Shown piece by piece: positions 43,481-52,123 of a stretch of 64,000 nt of DNA (the stretch's first letter is position 1; each line of letters starts with the position of its first letter). The position numbers and the translations under genes were made by a program. Source of the stretch: an uncultured Porphyromonadaceae bacterium. Lineage in GTDB: Bacteria > Bacteroidota > Bacteroidia > Bacteroidales > Muribaculaceae. The notes under the pieces were generated by a model. That model saw nothing but the letters and a program-made list of their open reading frames with translations. It did not search any database and had not been told where the DNA came from. The DNA lies in contig UQUV01000010.1 in NCBI GenBank assembly GCA_900544305.1, forward strand, positions 1 to 64,000, given 5' to 3'.

Positions 43481-44884
43481 TTACTTCTTTTCAAAACTTA
43501 TCAATTCAAGTTCCGGCTCCCATTCCTTATAATAGAACAGATTACCTTCCTTCCACTCGACTTCACCCAACTGGAAGTCAACCGTTTCACTGCGCACCCA
43601 ATTTTTCTTAGGAGAGAACTGCCCGCCGACACCTCTATTGGCTGCAAAACGGTACATGTCGATTCCCGACTTATAGAAATTACGGACATTGGAATCCGGT
43701 GAAACTTCAAGCACACCAAATGACATGTCAACCGGTACCCAACCGATGCCTTCATAATAGGTTTCAGCCCAGTCATGCATTCCTACATTGCTTGGATGAA
43801 GCATCCAACCGCTCTCCCATCTTGCCGGAATACCTAAAGAGCGAACCAACGTAATATAGAGCAACGACACCTGACCACAGTCGCCATGACCGTTTTCCAA
43901 CACATATTCAGCCATATTGGGTATTGTGCTATATTCACGTGCACCGCCCCATGGGAAATAGGTATCAATCCAATCATATATCAAGGAAGCCTGACGATAT
44001 GGATTCGTTTCATTCCCAACAATCTGCTTGGCCAATTCCTTCATTTTATCCGTCAAAATTACTTGAGGCAATTCCGTTGATGTATATTTCTTATACAATT
44101 CCGAAGACTTGTCATATTCCTTCATATGATTAAGGATAAAGTCTGCCGAATAGTACATAGGTTGAACATCATACGAAAATACAGCCTCAAAATGCAACGG
44201 TTCTTTGCCATCAGCCTTCTGCTCCATATAGATTGAATTGTGCACGCTGTTTTCCGAATATACAACCTTATGTGAGGATGTTTCCAACTTTATATTGGAC
44301 TGACGGCCGTTTTCAATTGGAAAAGGCATCCACACACGTACCTTCTCACCTTTAGGAACTGCATCGGGTTTTACATCAATCGTGAATTTCACTTTTGCCC
44401 GATAGGTATCTCCCAAATGCGTTGTCGGATTATGTGTCTTAATCACTTCTTCCGCATATCCTGCATATTTCTGATCGCCTACAATACCTTCATAACGACG
44501 TTCAGCTGATAATTCCGGAACTAAACGGTCAAGATTTGACACAGCTTTTCGGAACAAATATTTCTGCCCATCGATTGTCATGGTTTCAAGATATTTCTTG
44601 CTTTCCCACTGCTGAAGATTGTAGTCCGATGCGTTATTGAATTTCTGCCGTATCTGTTTGACACCTTCTTCATAAGGGATACGAAAATCCGACCGGATAC
44701 GGCTCATTATTGACAACAAAGAATCCTTTTGATAAACTGACAACCCTTTTTCTTTATTAATAAGATTCTCCGCTTTAGTGAACTCTCCGCTACCGATCAG
44801 ACCGGTTATTGATGTTGGCACTTCTGCATTTGCTGCCAATGCCATAAAGGACGAGATTAAAAAACAAGTAGTTAGGTTCTTCAT
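43481..44884 (-). CDS. Exported transglutaminase-like cysteine hydrolase
   Basis: The 467-residue protein has a signal peptide (about 1-20, ending ANA) and a transglutaminase-like domain (about 300-400) with the catalytic triad residues in GHGDCGQVSLL (Cys), HDWAETYY (His) and VPVDMSFG (Asp). The 280 residues before it hold helices and beta strands of unknown role. Such enzymes are mostly peptidases; given the operon, this one probably acts on cell-wall peptides. It is the first gene of the recycling set. Confidence 0.9.
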   Translation of the reverse strand: MKNLTTCFLISSFMALAANAEVPTSITGLIGSGEFTKAENLINKEKGLSVYQKDSLLSIMSRIRSDFRIPYEEGVKQIRQKFNNASDYNLQQWESKKYLETMTIDGQKYLFRKAVSNLDRLVPELSAERRYEGIVGDQKYAGYAEEVIKTHNPTTHLGDTYRAKVKFTIDVKPDAVPKGEKVRVWMPFPIENGRQSNIKLETSSHKVVYSENSVHNSIYMEQKADGKEPLHFEAVFSYDVQPMYYSADFILNHMKEYDKSSELYKKYTSTELPQVILTDKMKELAKQIVGNETNPYRQASLIYDWIDTYFPWGGAREYSTIPNMAEYVLENGHGDCGQVSLLYITLVRSLGIPARWESGWMLHPSNVGMHDWAETYYEGIGWVPVDMSFGVLEVSPDSNVRNFYKSGIDMYRFAANRGVGGQFSPKKNWVRSETVDFQLGEVEWKEGNLFYYKEWEPELELISFEKK

Positions 44885-44923
44885 AAATATTACAAATTAA
44901 AGTCATTTGCTTATTATTGATAA

Positions 44924-44931
44924 CAAAAATA
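44924..44931 (-). promoter_or_regulatory. -7 element of the recycling operon
   Basis: TATTTTTG on the minus strand matches TAnnTTTG, 39 bases before the transglutaminase start codon. No clear -33 box. Confidence 0.4.
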
Positions 44932-45080
44932 AACAATATAATCGAAAGTTCCCGACACATATCCATAAATTTTAAACAAGATTTATATTTTTTCAGAACA
45001 ACAGAAAACTCACACCGCTGCCGCGAAACCGCAATCAAACATTTTTGCGCCAAAATATTCCTTATTCTATAATTGTTTAC

Positions 45081-45088
45081 TAAATTTG
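45081..45088 (+). promoter_or_regulatory. -7 element of the fumarase gene
   Basis: TAAATTTG on the plus strand matches TAnnTTTG, about 35 bases before the fumarase ATG. This supports starting the gene at 45124 and not in the upstream in-frame extension. Confidence 0.5.
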
Positions 45089-45123
45089 CAGATACTGAAA
45101 CTTATCTCAAACGTATAAATATT

Positions 45124-46764
45124 ATGGCATCACCTGAATTTAAGTATGCTCCGATGTTTCAAGTCGGAAAAGACGAAACAGAGTACTATTTGCTGACGAA
45201 AGACTATGTATCTGTCGGCAAATTCGAAGGACATCCCATCCTTAAAATCGAAAAAGAAGGTTTGACTGCAATGGCAAATGCCGCATTCCGCGATGTGTCA
45301 TTTATGCTTCGCCGTTCTCACAACGAGCAAGTTGCTAAAATTCTGCACGACCCGGAAGCAAGCGACAACGATAAATATGTAGCTCTTACTTTCCTTCGTA
45401 ACGCAGAAGTGGCAAGCAAAGGTGTTCTTCCTTTCTGTCAGGATACAGGTACAGCAATTATCCACGGTGAAAAAGGTCAACAAGTTTGGACCGGCTATTG
45501 CGATGAAGAAGCACTTTCTTTAGGCGTATTCAAAACATACACAGAAGAAAACCTGCGCTACTCACAAAATGCACCGTTGACAATGTACGAAGAAGTCAAC
45601 ACAAAGTGCAACCTTCCGGCTCAAATTGACATCGAAGCTACAGAAGGTATGGAATATGAATTCCTTTGTGTAACCAAGGGCGGCGGTTCTGCCAACAAGA
45701 CATATTTGTATCAGGAAACAAAAGCAATCCTCAATCCGGGTACACTCGTTCCTTTCCTTGTTGAAAAGATGAAGACTCTGGGTACTGCAGCATGTCCTCC
45801 TTATCACATCGCATTCGTAATCGGCGGTACATCTGCTGAAAAGAACCTGCTCACTGTGAAGTTGGCTTCAACACGTTTCTACGACAATTTGCCGACAACC
45901 GGTGACGAAACAGGACGCGCATTCCGCGATGTTGAACTTGAAAAACAAGTTCTTGAAGAAGCACACCGCATCGGCTTGGGTGCACAGTTCGGCGGTAAAT
46001 ACTACGCACACGATGTACGCATTATCCGTCTTCCACGCCATGGTGCATCTTGTCCGGTTGGTTTGGGTGTTTCCTGCTCTGCTGACCGCAACATCAGATG
46101 TAAAATCAACAAGGACGGTATCTGGATTGAAAAACTCGACAGCAATCCTGGCGAATTGATTCCGGAAGAATTGCGTAAGGCAGGTGAAGGCGATGTTGTT
46201 AAAATCAACCTTGACCAGCCAATGTCAGAAATCCTTAAGGAACTTTCAAAATATCCGGTTTCTACACGTCTTTCTCTTAACGGTACTATTATCGTTGCCC
46301 GCGACATCGCTCACGCAAAACTCAAAGAACGTTTGGACAACGGCGAAGAATTGCCTGAATACTTCAAGAATCACCCGGTATACTATGCAGGTCCTGCCAA
46401 AACTCCGGCAGGTATGGCATGTGGCTCTATGGGCCCGACAACAGCAGGCCGTATGGACCCGTATGTAGACTTGTTCCAAAGCCACGGTGGCAGCATGGTA
46501 ATGCTTGCCAAGGGTAACCGCTCACAACAGGTAACTGACGCTTGCCACAAACATGGCGGCTTCTACCTCGGTAGCATTGGTGGTCCGGCTGCAATCCTTG
46601 CTCAAAACAACATCAAGAGCATCGAATGTGTCGAATATCCGGAATTGGGTATGGAAGCAATCTGGAAAATCCATGTTGAGGACTTCCCTGCATTCATCCT
46701 TGTAGACGATAAGGGTAACGATTTCTTCAAACAAATCAAGCCTCGTTGCGCTGGATGTAAATAA
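45124..46764 (+). CDS. Fumarate hydratase, class I (iron-sulfur)
   Basis: This enzyme interconverts fumarate and malate, here probably in the reductive arm that makes succinate. The 546 residues follow the two-part FumA/FumB plan: an N-terminal alpha domain (about 1-335, with LPFCQDTGTAIIHG, GGGSANKTYLY and HGASCPVGLGVSCSADRN) and a C-terminal beta domain (about 350-546, with YYAGPAKTPAGMACGSMGPTTAGRMDPYV-type residues). Cysteines for the 4Fe-4S cluster are present. The ATG at 45124 is preferred, as the upstream in-frame part would cross the promoter. The last residues, RCAGCK, look normal. Confidence 0.96.
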   Translation: MASPEFKYAPMFQVGKDETEYYLLTKDYVSVGKFEGHPILKIEKEGLTAMANAAFRDVSFMLRRSHNEQVAKILHDPEASDNDKYVALTFLRNAEVASKGVLPFCQDTGTAIIHGEKGQQVWTGYCDEEALSLGVFKTYTEENLRYSQNAPLTMYEEVNTKCNLPAQIDIEATEGMEYEFLCVTKGGGSANKTYLYQETKAILNPGTLVPFLVEKMKTLGTAACPPYHIAFVIGGTSAEKNLLTVKLASTRFYDNLPTTGDETGRAFRDVELEKQVLEEAHRIGLGAQFGGKYYAHDVRIIRLPRHGASCPVGLGVSCSADRNIRCKINKDGIWIEKLDSNPGELIPEELRKAGEGDVVKINLDQPMSEILKELSKYPVSTRLSLNGTIIVARDIAHAKLKERLDNGEELPEYFKNHPVYYAGPAKTPAGMACGSMGPTTAGRMDPYVDLFQSHGGSMVMLAKGNRSQQVTDACHKHGGFYLGSIGGPAAILAQNNIKSIECVEYPELGMEAIWKIHVEDFPAFILVDDKGNDFFKQIKPRCAGCK

Positions 46765-46790
46765 TCACGCCAATAACGCAAACAAATAGC

Positions 46791-46828
46791 AAGCGGGTCG
46801 TATCCATCGTGTTACGACCCGCTTATTT
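46791..46828 (+). terminator. Terminator of fumarase
   Basis: A 12-bp perfect stem (46791-46802 with 46813-46824) is followed by ATTTTATT. The T tract is short of ideal but the stem is strong. Confidence 0.8.
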
Positions 46829-47020
46829 TATTCTAAAAGTGAAAAGCACAGACATCAACCGTAAGCCTATTGTTATTTTTCATTAACGCGCATTACATTA
46901 ACTATCAACGACATATACTTGCGAAACATAAATCACATCAAGGAAATAACCCATTTTTAACATTTATACACACTCAATTAAATTTCTCAATCGTATTATA
47001 TATAAAACAATCTTTAATAT

Positions 47021-48007
47021 ATGGACCAAAAAACACTTTACACACGGGCATTATCAGCCGATTTTCTATATTGGCTGAATGAAAACAAATTACTGAAAAC
47101 ATTTAAGAGCAACCCGCTACTCAATATCGGTATGCGTGGAAATAAAATCATCATCTATTATCGCGGTGCAAAAATCCTGACAATCACTGATCGCATCATT
47201 TCAAACCCGAAAAAACAATTGATACAATTAGACTCCAAATACATTGGAACAGAAAGCATATGCCCGCCCACCCTCGACAATATTCAAGAATATTTGAACG
47301 AAGCGATATGCGCAGTCAACAATAGTGGAAAAGTTGTAGCCGAACAGGAAATAAGGCAAACAATAGCTTATGCAAACAACCTGTCGGCAAACGCAAATGA
47401 TACGGACTACTTCATAGTTGACCAAGAATACAGCGCACCAAGTTCAAGCGGGAAGAATTGTAAATTTGATGTGGTTGCCCTCAGATGGCCATCAAAGAAA
47501 GAAGCTCGACGGTCCCCGAATATCAAAGATTTTGAGATAGTCATTTTTGAACTTAAACACGGTATCAATGCAGTCGGTTCATCCTCGAAGGCACAGAATG
47601 GAAAAGCTGCCGATCTCAAAAGCCATATGGAAGATTTTAAATCATTCGTCAGCAATGACAGTATATGCCATCAATTCAAGCACGACATTCTATCGATGTT
47701 CCGACAACAGTGCATCCTGGAAGATGGATTTTTCTGCTCCGGGAAAATGCACAAATACGAAAAAATCAAAGGCTTGAAACATATTCCTGCTTTTATTGAA
47801 TCGTTGACAGACAGTCAAATTGAAAGAATTCCTGTAAAATTCGGATTCATCATCTCGGATTACAAACTGGCAAGTACCGTCCTCACTGAACAGTTGTCCA
47901 TGTTTGACGATGATTTCCTGTTCGCCACAAGCTCATTTATGGGCTACGGACTATACGATGCTTTCATAATTAATCGAAACCAACTAAACAACATTTTAAG
48001 CAAATGA
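47021..48007 (+). CDS. Orphan protein with PD-(D/E)XK nuclease-like motif
   Basis: I do not recognise a named family in these 328 residues. The middle has a pattern of the PD-(D/E)XK nuclease fold: Glu110 in a helix, Asp150 in CKFDVVAL, and Glu177-Leu-Lys179 in FEIVIFELKHG at the end of a beta strand, followed by a helix (about 195-210) with conserved-looking Lys and Glu. The N-terminal 80 residues have a small beta-rich unit (NIGMRGNKIIIYYRGAKILTI), and the C-terminus holds another alpha/beta part. No signal peptide. It stands between fumarase and rpoD, with an AT-rich 200-base upstream region and no visible partner such as a methyltransferase. A defence or repair role is possible but unproven. 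Confidence 0.65.
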   Translation: MDQKTLYTRALSADFLYWLNENKLLKTFKSNPLLNIGMRGNKIIIYYRGAKILTITDRIISNPKKQLIQLDSKYIGTESICPPTLDNIQEYLNEAICAVNNSGKVVAEQEIRQTIAYANNLSANANDTDYFIVDQEYSAPSSSGKNCKFDVVALRWPSKKEARRSPNIKDFEIVIFELKHGINAVGSSSKAQNGKAADLKSHMEDFKSFVSNDSICHQFKHDILSMFRQQCILEDGFFCSGKMHKYEKIKGLKHIPAFIESLTDSQIERIPVKFGFIISDYKLASTVLTEQLSMFDDDFLFATSSFMGYGLYDAFIINRNQLNNILSK

Positions 48008-48140
48008 AAATCACTATAAACCACAAAAACTTTATTTAAAAAAGCAATCAAAAATTCAACAAATCAGGCACACTATTTGTTGTGTAATAAAATTGTATCG
48101 ATTTTTAATAAAAGTCGGCATAATTTCAAGAAAAAAGTTG

Positions 48141-48148
48141 TATCTTTG
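48141..48148 (+). promoter_or_regulatory. -7 element of rpoD
   Basis: TATCTTTG is an exact -7 match 36 bases before the rpoD start codon, as expected since the factor should read its own type of promoter. No clear -33 TTTG. Confidence 0.6.
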
Positions 48149-48184
48149 TACGAAAACGCGTTTTTAAAATACTTTTAGAAGTAA

Positions 48185-49045
48185 ATGAGACAATTAAAAA
48201 TTACAAAATCAATCACCAATCGCGAGAGTGCGTCACTTGACAAGTATCTACAAGAAATTGGACGCGAGGACCTTATCTCTGTAGAAGAGGAAGTTGAATT
48301 GGCCCAAAAGATACGAAACGGCGACCACGCAGCATTGGAAAAATTGACTCGTGCCAATCTTCGATTTGTTGTATCTGTAGCAAAACAGTATCAGAACCAA
48401 GGTTTAAGTCTTCCTGACTTGATTAACGAAGGTAATTTAGGCTTGATTAAAGCGGCTCAGAAATTCGATGAAACACGAGGATTCAAATTTATTTCCTACG
48501 CAGTTTGGTGGATCAGACAATCTATCCTGCAAGCGTTGGCTGAACAATCAAGAATCGTTCGACTTCCGCTCAACCAGGTGGGCTCATTAAACAAAATCAG
48601 CAAAGCCCTCTCTAAATTTGAGCAGGAAAACGAAAGACGTCCTTCTGCTGAAGAACTGGCAAGCCAATTGGATATCCCTGTGGACAAAATTTCAGACACA
48701 TTAAAAGTGTCCGGACGCCACATTTCAATGGATGCTCCATTCGTAGAAGGTGAAGACAACAGTCTTCTTGATGTCCTGACCAATGATGACTCCCCAATGG
48801 CCGACTCATCGCTCAACCAGGAATCCCTGTCAAAAGAAGTGGACAGAGCGCTTAACCAGCTGCATGACCGCGAAAGGGAAATTCTAAAAATGTTCTTCGG
48901 TATCGGCTGTCAGGAAATGACATTGGAAGAAATTGGAGCTAAATTCGACTTGACAAGAGAGCGCGTACGCCAAATTAAAGAAAAGGCTATCCGCAAACTT
49001 AAAGGACAAAAAAGCCGTTTATTAAAATCCTACTTAGGAGATTAA
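48185..49045 (+). CDS. rpoD: Primary RNA polymerase sigma factor RpoD
   Basis: The 286-residue factor has regions 1.2 to 4 in order: region 1.2 with DKYLQEIGREDLIS, region 2 with LIKAAQKFDETRGFKFISYAVWWIRQSI near residue 90, region 3, and region 4.2 with LTRERVRQIKEKAIRKL near 255. Region 1.1 is missing and the total is much shorter than E. coli sigma-70, as known for Bacteroidota. The factor directs polymerase to TTTG / TAnnTTTG promoters. A strong terminator follows, so rpoD is a single-gene unit here. Confidence 0.98.
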   Translation: MRQLKITKSITNRESASLDKYLQEIGREDLISVEEEVELAQKIRNGDHAALEKLTRANLRFVVSVAKQYQNQGLSLPDLINEGNLGLIKAAQKFDETRGFKFISYAVWWIRQSILQALAEQSRIVRLPLNQVGSLNKISKALSKFEQENERRPSAEELASQLDIPVDKISDTLKVSGRHISMDAPFVEGEDNSLLDVLTNDDSPMADSSLNQESLSKEVDRALNQLHDREREILKMFFGIGCQEMTLEEIGAKFDLTRERVRQIKEKAIRKLKGQKSRLLKSYLGD

Positions 49046-49076
49046 GCACAAGACATAATAGAGTGCATAGAAATGT

Positions 49077-49109
49077 ATAAAAAAGACTGCGAAATGCAGT
49101 CTTTTTTTG
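49077..49109 (+). terminator. Terminator of rpoD
   Basis: AAAAGACTGC and GCAGTCTTTT (49081-49105, five-base loop) followed by TTTG. It could also act for the convergent methyltransferase gene. Confidence 0.85.
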
Positions 49110-49121
49110 TTTTATACCCTA

Positions 49122-49877
49122 TTATGGCTTCAATTTCCGAGCTATATAAAAAACATAACCATAATAATTCTTATACTTTTTATAAAACTCCAACTCCTGC
49201 ATATCGGTTTCTACAATACGTCGAGCCAAATCATACTCCCCATAGCGAGACAGAAAGTCTTTGTGCGATTCAACAAGCGGACAATAGTAGTTATCAAGCC
49301 AACAGTTGTCCTGTAATATAAAATGCCCCAGCACCATATAGCCGGCCTCTTCCAAAATTCGAATTTTACCCGAAACAGTATCCATTTCCGCATATTCGGT
49401 ATTCCAGAAATCTGCCAATTCGTCAGGACGGTTTTCCGTTATCCACGACAATTCTGTCACGGCCAGAATTCCCCCATCCTCTATAAAATCTTTCCAGTAA
49501 TTTACACCTTTGCGGAACCCCATATTGTAGACAGCTCCTTCCGACCAGACAATATCAAATTCCTCTCTTTCAAAAGGCAAATCATCCATTGATGCAACAA
49601 CTGTCGAAACAGAAGCGCTCAAAGCTCTTCAGGAACAACTCTTTTCAAGTTTCGCCAGAAATTCTTCAAACAAGTCAACAGCAACAATCTCTCCCTTCAA
49701 ACTGGCAGCCAAAGCTATTGTCTGCGCACCTGTACCACAACCGATATCCGCAACTCGATAAAACTGACTTCGGTCAATACCGGCCATATTCAAAGCTAAA
49801 TTTGTCGCGTCATCACTTCCCGGCCCTTGACGCATATTATTCAGATGCAACCGCATCATCAAAGTTTTCTCATCCAT
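49122..49877 (-). pseudogene. Class I SAM-dependent methyltransferase interrupted by in-frame TGA
   Basis: From the ATG at 49875-49877 the frame reads MDEKTLMMRLHLNNM, then the SAM motif ADIGCGTGAQTIAL and the acidic end of strand 2 (VAVDLF), then stops at a TGA (49629-49631). In exactly the same frame, the rest continues: STVVASMDDLPF, FDIVWSEGAVYNMGF and so on to 49122. Both halves belong to one methyltransferase of about 250 residues. The break is therefore one nonsense codon with no frameshift or deletion. The part after the TGA has a TTG that could restart translation, but such a fragment would lack the SAM motif. It could be a real pseudogene, a sequencing error, or much less likely a recoded codon. 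Substrate unknown. Confidence 0.85.
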
Positions 49878-49894
49878 AGTTATAATATCATTCA

Positions 49895-49930
49895 ACAAAA
49901 AACGCCGACAGGGCTAATCCCGCCGGCGTT
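49895..49930 (-). terminator. Terminator of prmA
   Basis: AACGCCG / CGGCGTT arms (49901-49907 with 49924-49930) with an inner GGG/CCC pairing are followed on the minus strand by TTTTTTG. Confidence 0.85.
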
Positions 49931-49975
49931 ATAATTTACTTCTGTCTCTCAAAATAGCAGCAAAAACTCTCTATT

Positions 49976-50821
49976 CTATAATTTAGCCAAAGCCATATTA
50001 GCCCAACGGTTTTTCTCCTTAACCGATTCCAATTTCAATGAGAATTCTTGTGCCTTTTCCTCAAGCATCGGAACATCTTCCACATAGAAGCCACTCAAGA
50101 ACATTCTACCGCCCGATTTCAAGGCACCGGCATATTTGTCAATATCAGCCATAATGATATTACGGTTGATGTTTGCCAACACGAAGTCAAATGCCTCCTT
50201 TTCTACGACGGTTTCAGCTCCTCCCAAACGGATTTCCACCTGAGGCACATTATTCAGCTGAATATTGTCAAGCGCATTCTCATAAGCCGGAGGATCAATT
50301 TCCACCCCAAGAACCTTTCCAGCGCCACGCATAGCAGCCAAAATCGCCAAGATTCCCGTACCGGTACCCATATCAAGCACAGCCTTACCCTCCAAATCCG
50401 CATTTAGCAGGCGTTCCATCATTAAACTCGTTGTTTCATGATGTCCGGTACCAAAGGCCATACGAGGATCTATGACAATATCATACTCGGCAACCGGATA
50501 GTCTTTATGGAAAGAACTGTGAACCACACAACGGTCTTCAAAAACAATAGGCTGAAAATAGTTCTTCTCCCATTCACTGTTCCAGTCCTCCCCTTCAATA
50601 AATTCTTCCACCACATCAATCTTCGCGTTGAAAGGATATTGTGCCAGTACTTCATCCACAGCATTACGGTCATACTGCTCCGTTCGGATATAGGCAGACA
50701 CTCCCGCATCATCCGGAACAAAACTTTCAAACCCAACCTCACAAAGCAAGGCCGACAAAATATCGCTTTCTGTTTCCGTAGCCGGAGACATGTTGAAACG
50801 TATGTGATAGTAATCGTTCAT
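49976..50821 (-). CDS. prmA: Ribosomal protein L11 methyltransferase
   Basis: PrmA trimethylates L11 with S-adenosylmethionine. The ATG at 50819-50821 is chosen because the 14-residue upstream extension crosses the tRNA operon terminator region. The 281 residues have the N-terminal recognition domain (about 1-105) and the catalytic domain with DPRMAFGTGHHETT near residue 118, DMGTGTGILAILAA near 148 and the LANINRNII (NPxY-like) segment near 215. Complete and of normal length. It has its own terminator and lies downstream of the tRNA genes on the same strand. Confidence 0.96.
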   Translation of the reverse strand: MNDYYHIRFNMSPATETESDILSALLCEVGFESFVPDDAGVSAYIRTEQYDRNAVDEVLAQYPFNAKIDVVEEFIEGEDWNSEWEKNYFQPIVFEDRCVVHSSFHKDYPVAEYDIVIDPRMAFGTGHHETTSLMMERLLNADLEGKAVLDMGTGTGILAILAAMRGAGKVLGVEIDPPAYENALDNIQLNNVPQVEIRLGGAETVVEKEAFDFVLANINRNIIMADIDKYAGALKSGGRMFLSGFYVEDVPMLEEKAQEFSLKLESVKEKNRWANMALAKL

Positions 50822-50849
50822 CTGAAATTTTGAGTTTATGTAAAATGAA

Positions 50850-50880
50850 AATAACGGAATCAAAACTGACTCCGTTATTA
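50850..50880 (-). terminator. Terminator of the tRNA operon
   Basis: A stem of about 12 pairs with one mismatch (50850-50862 with 50867-50879) lies directly after the tRNA-Glu gene and is followed on the minus strand by TTTTCATTTT. Confidence 0.75.
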
Positions 50881-50883
50881 TTG

Positions 50884-50955
50884 TAGCGCTTACGGGACTC
50901 GAACCCGTGTTTCAGCCGTGAGAGGGCCGCGTCCTAACCGCTAGACGAAGGCGCC
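50884..50955 (-). tRNA. tRNA-Glu (CTC)
   Basis: The anticodon arm CGGCC-CTCTCAC-GGCTG gives anticodon CTC, reading GAG. D arm GTCT...GGAC and T arm ACGGG-TTCGAGT-CCCGT are normal. The acceptor stem has one C-A mismatch at pair 6-67 and a G-U at 1-72. It is the last gene of the operon. Confidence 0.9.
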
Positions 50956-50991
50956 ATACCTTCTTTCTCTCAACGGGGAGAATCCCAAAAG

Positions 50992-51075
50992 TGTCCGGGA
51001 TGAGACTCGAACTCACACGAGCGAATGCCCACTACCCCCTCAAAGTAGCGCGTCTACCAATTCCGCCACCCGGAC
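50992..51075 (-). tRNA. tRNA-Leu (GAG)
   Basis: Long variable arm typical of leucine tRNA; anticodon arm CTACT-TTGAGGG-GGTAG gives anticodon GAG. The acceptor GTCCGGG / CCCGGAC pairs perfectly. Confidence 0.93.
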
Positions 51076-51089
51076 TTCCAAAATGTTTG

Positions 51090-51162
51090 AGCGAAAAACG
51101 GGACTCGAACCCGCGACCCTAACCTTGGCAAGGTTATGCTCTACCAACTGAGCTATTTTCGC
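51090..51162 (-). tRNA. tRNA-Gly (GCC), copy 3
   Basis: Anticodon arm TAACC-TTGCCAA-GGTTA gives GCC. Acceptor GCGAAAA / TTTTCGC with discriminator T, usual for glycine. Identical to the two upstream copies. Confidence 0.96.
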
Positions 51163-51202
51163 ATTTGCCGTTTCCGGCTCACTAACTTTTTCAATATCCT
51201 TG

Positions 51203-51275
51203 AGCGAAAAACGGGACTCGAACCCGCGACCCTAACCTTGGCAAGGTTATGCTCTACCAACTGAGCTATTTTCGC
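51203..51275 (-). tRNA. tRNA-Gly (GCC), copy 2
   Basis: Same gene sequence as the neighbours, displaced by exactly 113 bases. All stems intact. Confidence 0.96.
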
Positions 51276-51315
51276 ATTTGCCGTTTCCGGCTCACTAACT
51301 TTTTCAATATCCTTG

Positions 51316-51388
51316 AGCGAAAAACGGGACTCGAACCCGCGACCCTAACCTTGGCAAGGTTATGCTCTACCAACTGAGCTATTTTCGC
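51316..51388 (-). tRNA. tRNA-Gly (GCC), copy 1
   Basis: First gene of the operon, nearest the promoter. Sequence identical to copies 2 and 3. Confidence 0.96.
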
Positions 51389-51415
51389 ATTTGCTTTAGT
51401 TCCCTTTTGCGGTTG

Positions 51416-51447
51416 CAAAGATAGAGACAATTTCTAATTCTCGCAAG
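51416..51447 (-). promoter_or_regulatory. Promoter of the tRNA operon
   Basis: On the minus strand CTTG (51444-51447), 20 bases, then TATCTTTG (51416-51423), followed after about 28 bases by the first tRNA-Gly gene. Confidence 0.75.
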
Positions 51448-51520
51448 TTTTTTAGCAACTTTTTTTCAACTTTTTCTACCCAAAGGACCTAATATCTTAA
51501 TATGCAAATTATTGCGCATA

Positions 51521-52123
51521 TCATTTTTTATACCCCTGCAACAAGCTGAAGAACTCCTGGCGCATGGCAGCATCATCAAACACGCCACAATACTCAATTG
51601 TCGCGGTTGAGCTGTTCTCTTTTTCTACCCCACGCATCTTCATGCACATGTGGTCAGCTTCACAATAAACAATGACACCCTTTGCTCCTAATTCTTTATA
51701 AAGGACATCACAAACCTCTCTTGTCAATCGTTCCTGCACCTGCAACCGGCGGGCAAAAACATCGACAATCCGAGCAACCTTGCTCAAACCTACCATGCCT
51801 TCACCTGGAACATACCCAATTGAAATTTCTCCATAAAACGGAAGAATATGATGTTCGCACAAGGAATAGAACTCAATGCCTTTTACAATGACCATTTTCG
51901 AACCCGAATATTCAAAAATGGCAGAATTAACCACTTTCTTAGGATCCTTACGATAGCCTGAAGTTAAAAACGACAAAGCCTTCGCTGCCCTCATCGGCGT
52001 TTTTTTCAAGCCGTCACGTTCAGGGTCTTCACCGATAAGTGTCAATATGCTTTTATAATGTTCTGCTATCTGCTCAACAACGGACATATCAAGTCCGTCA
52101 ATCATCTGCTTCTGTTCTTGCAT
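51521..52123 (-). CDS. folE: GTP cyclohydrolase I
   Basis: FolE turns GTP into 7,8-dihydroneopterin triphosphate, the first step of folate synthesis. The 200 residues have the zinc and active-site motifs SLCEHHILPFYG near residue 93, GLSKVARIVD near 118 and MCMKMRGVEKENS near 164. The ATG at 52121-52123 is used and overlaps the stop of the upstream SPOR gene by one base (TGATG). It is the last gene of the tpiA cluster. Confidence 0.98.
   Translation of the reverse strand: MQEQKQMIDGLDMSVVEQIAEHYKSILTLIGEDPERDGLKKTPMRAAKALSFLTSGYRKDPKKVVNSAIFEYSGSKMVIVKGIEFYSLCEHHILPFYGEISIGYVPGEGMVGLSKVARIVDVFARRLQVQERLTREVCDVLYKELGAKGVIVYCEADHMCMKMRGVEKENSSTATIEYCGVFDDAAMRQEFFSLLQGYKK

Larger units (their letters stand above)
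51090..51388 (-). repeat. 113-bp tandem repeat containing tRNA-Gly
   Basis: Two complete 113-base units and the tRNA part of a third. The 40-base spacers between copies 1-2 and 2-3 are identical as well as the genes, which indicates recent tandem duplication or ongoing gene conversion. Confidence 0.93.

Noticed and set aside
46829..47020. Possible small RNA or riboswitch between fumarase and the nuclease-like gene
   Set aside because: The stretch is AT-rich without a matching promoter, stem pair or terminator.
49629..49631. Selenocysteine insertion at the TGA
   Set aside because: The codon lies in a linker region, the surrounding family does not place a redox residue there, and I see no SECIS-like hairpin just downstream.
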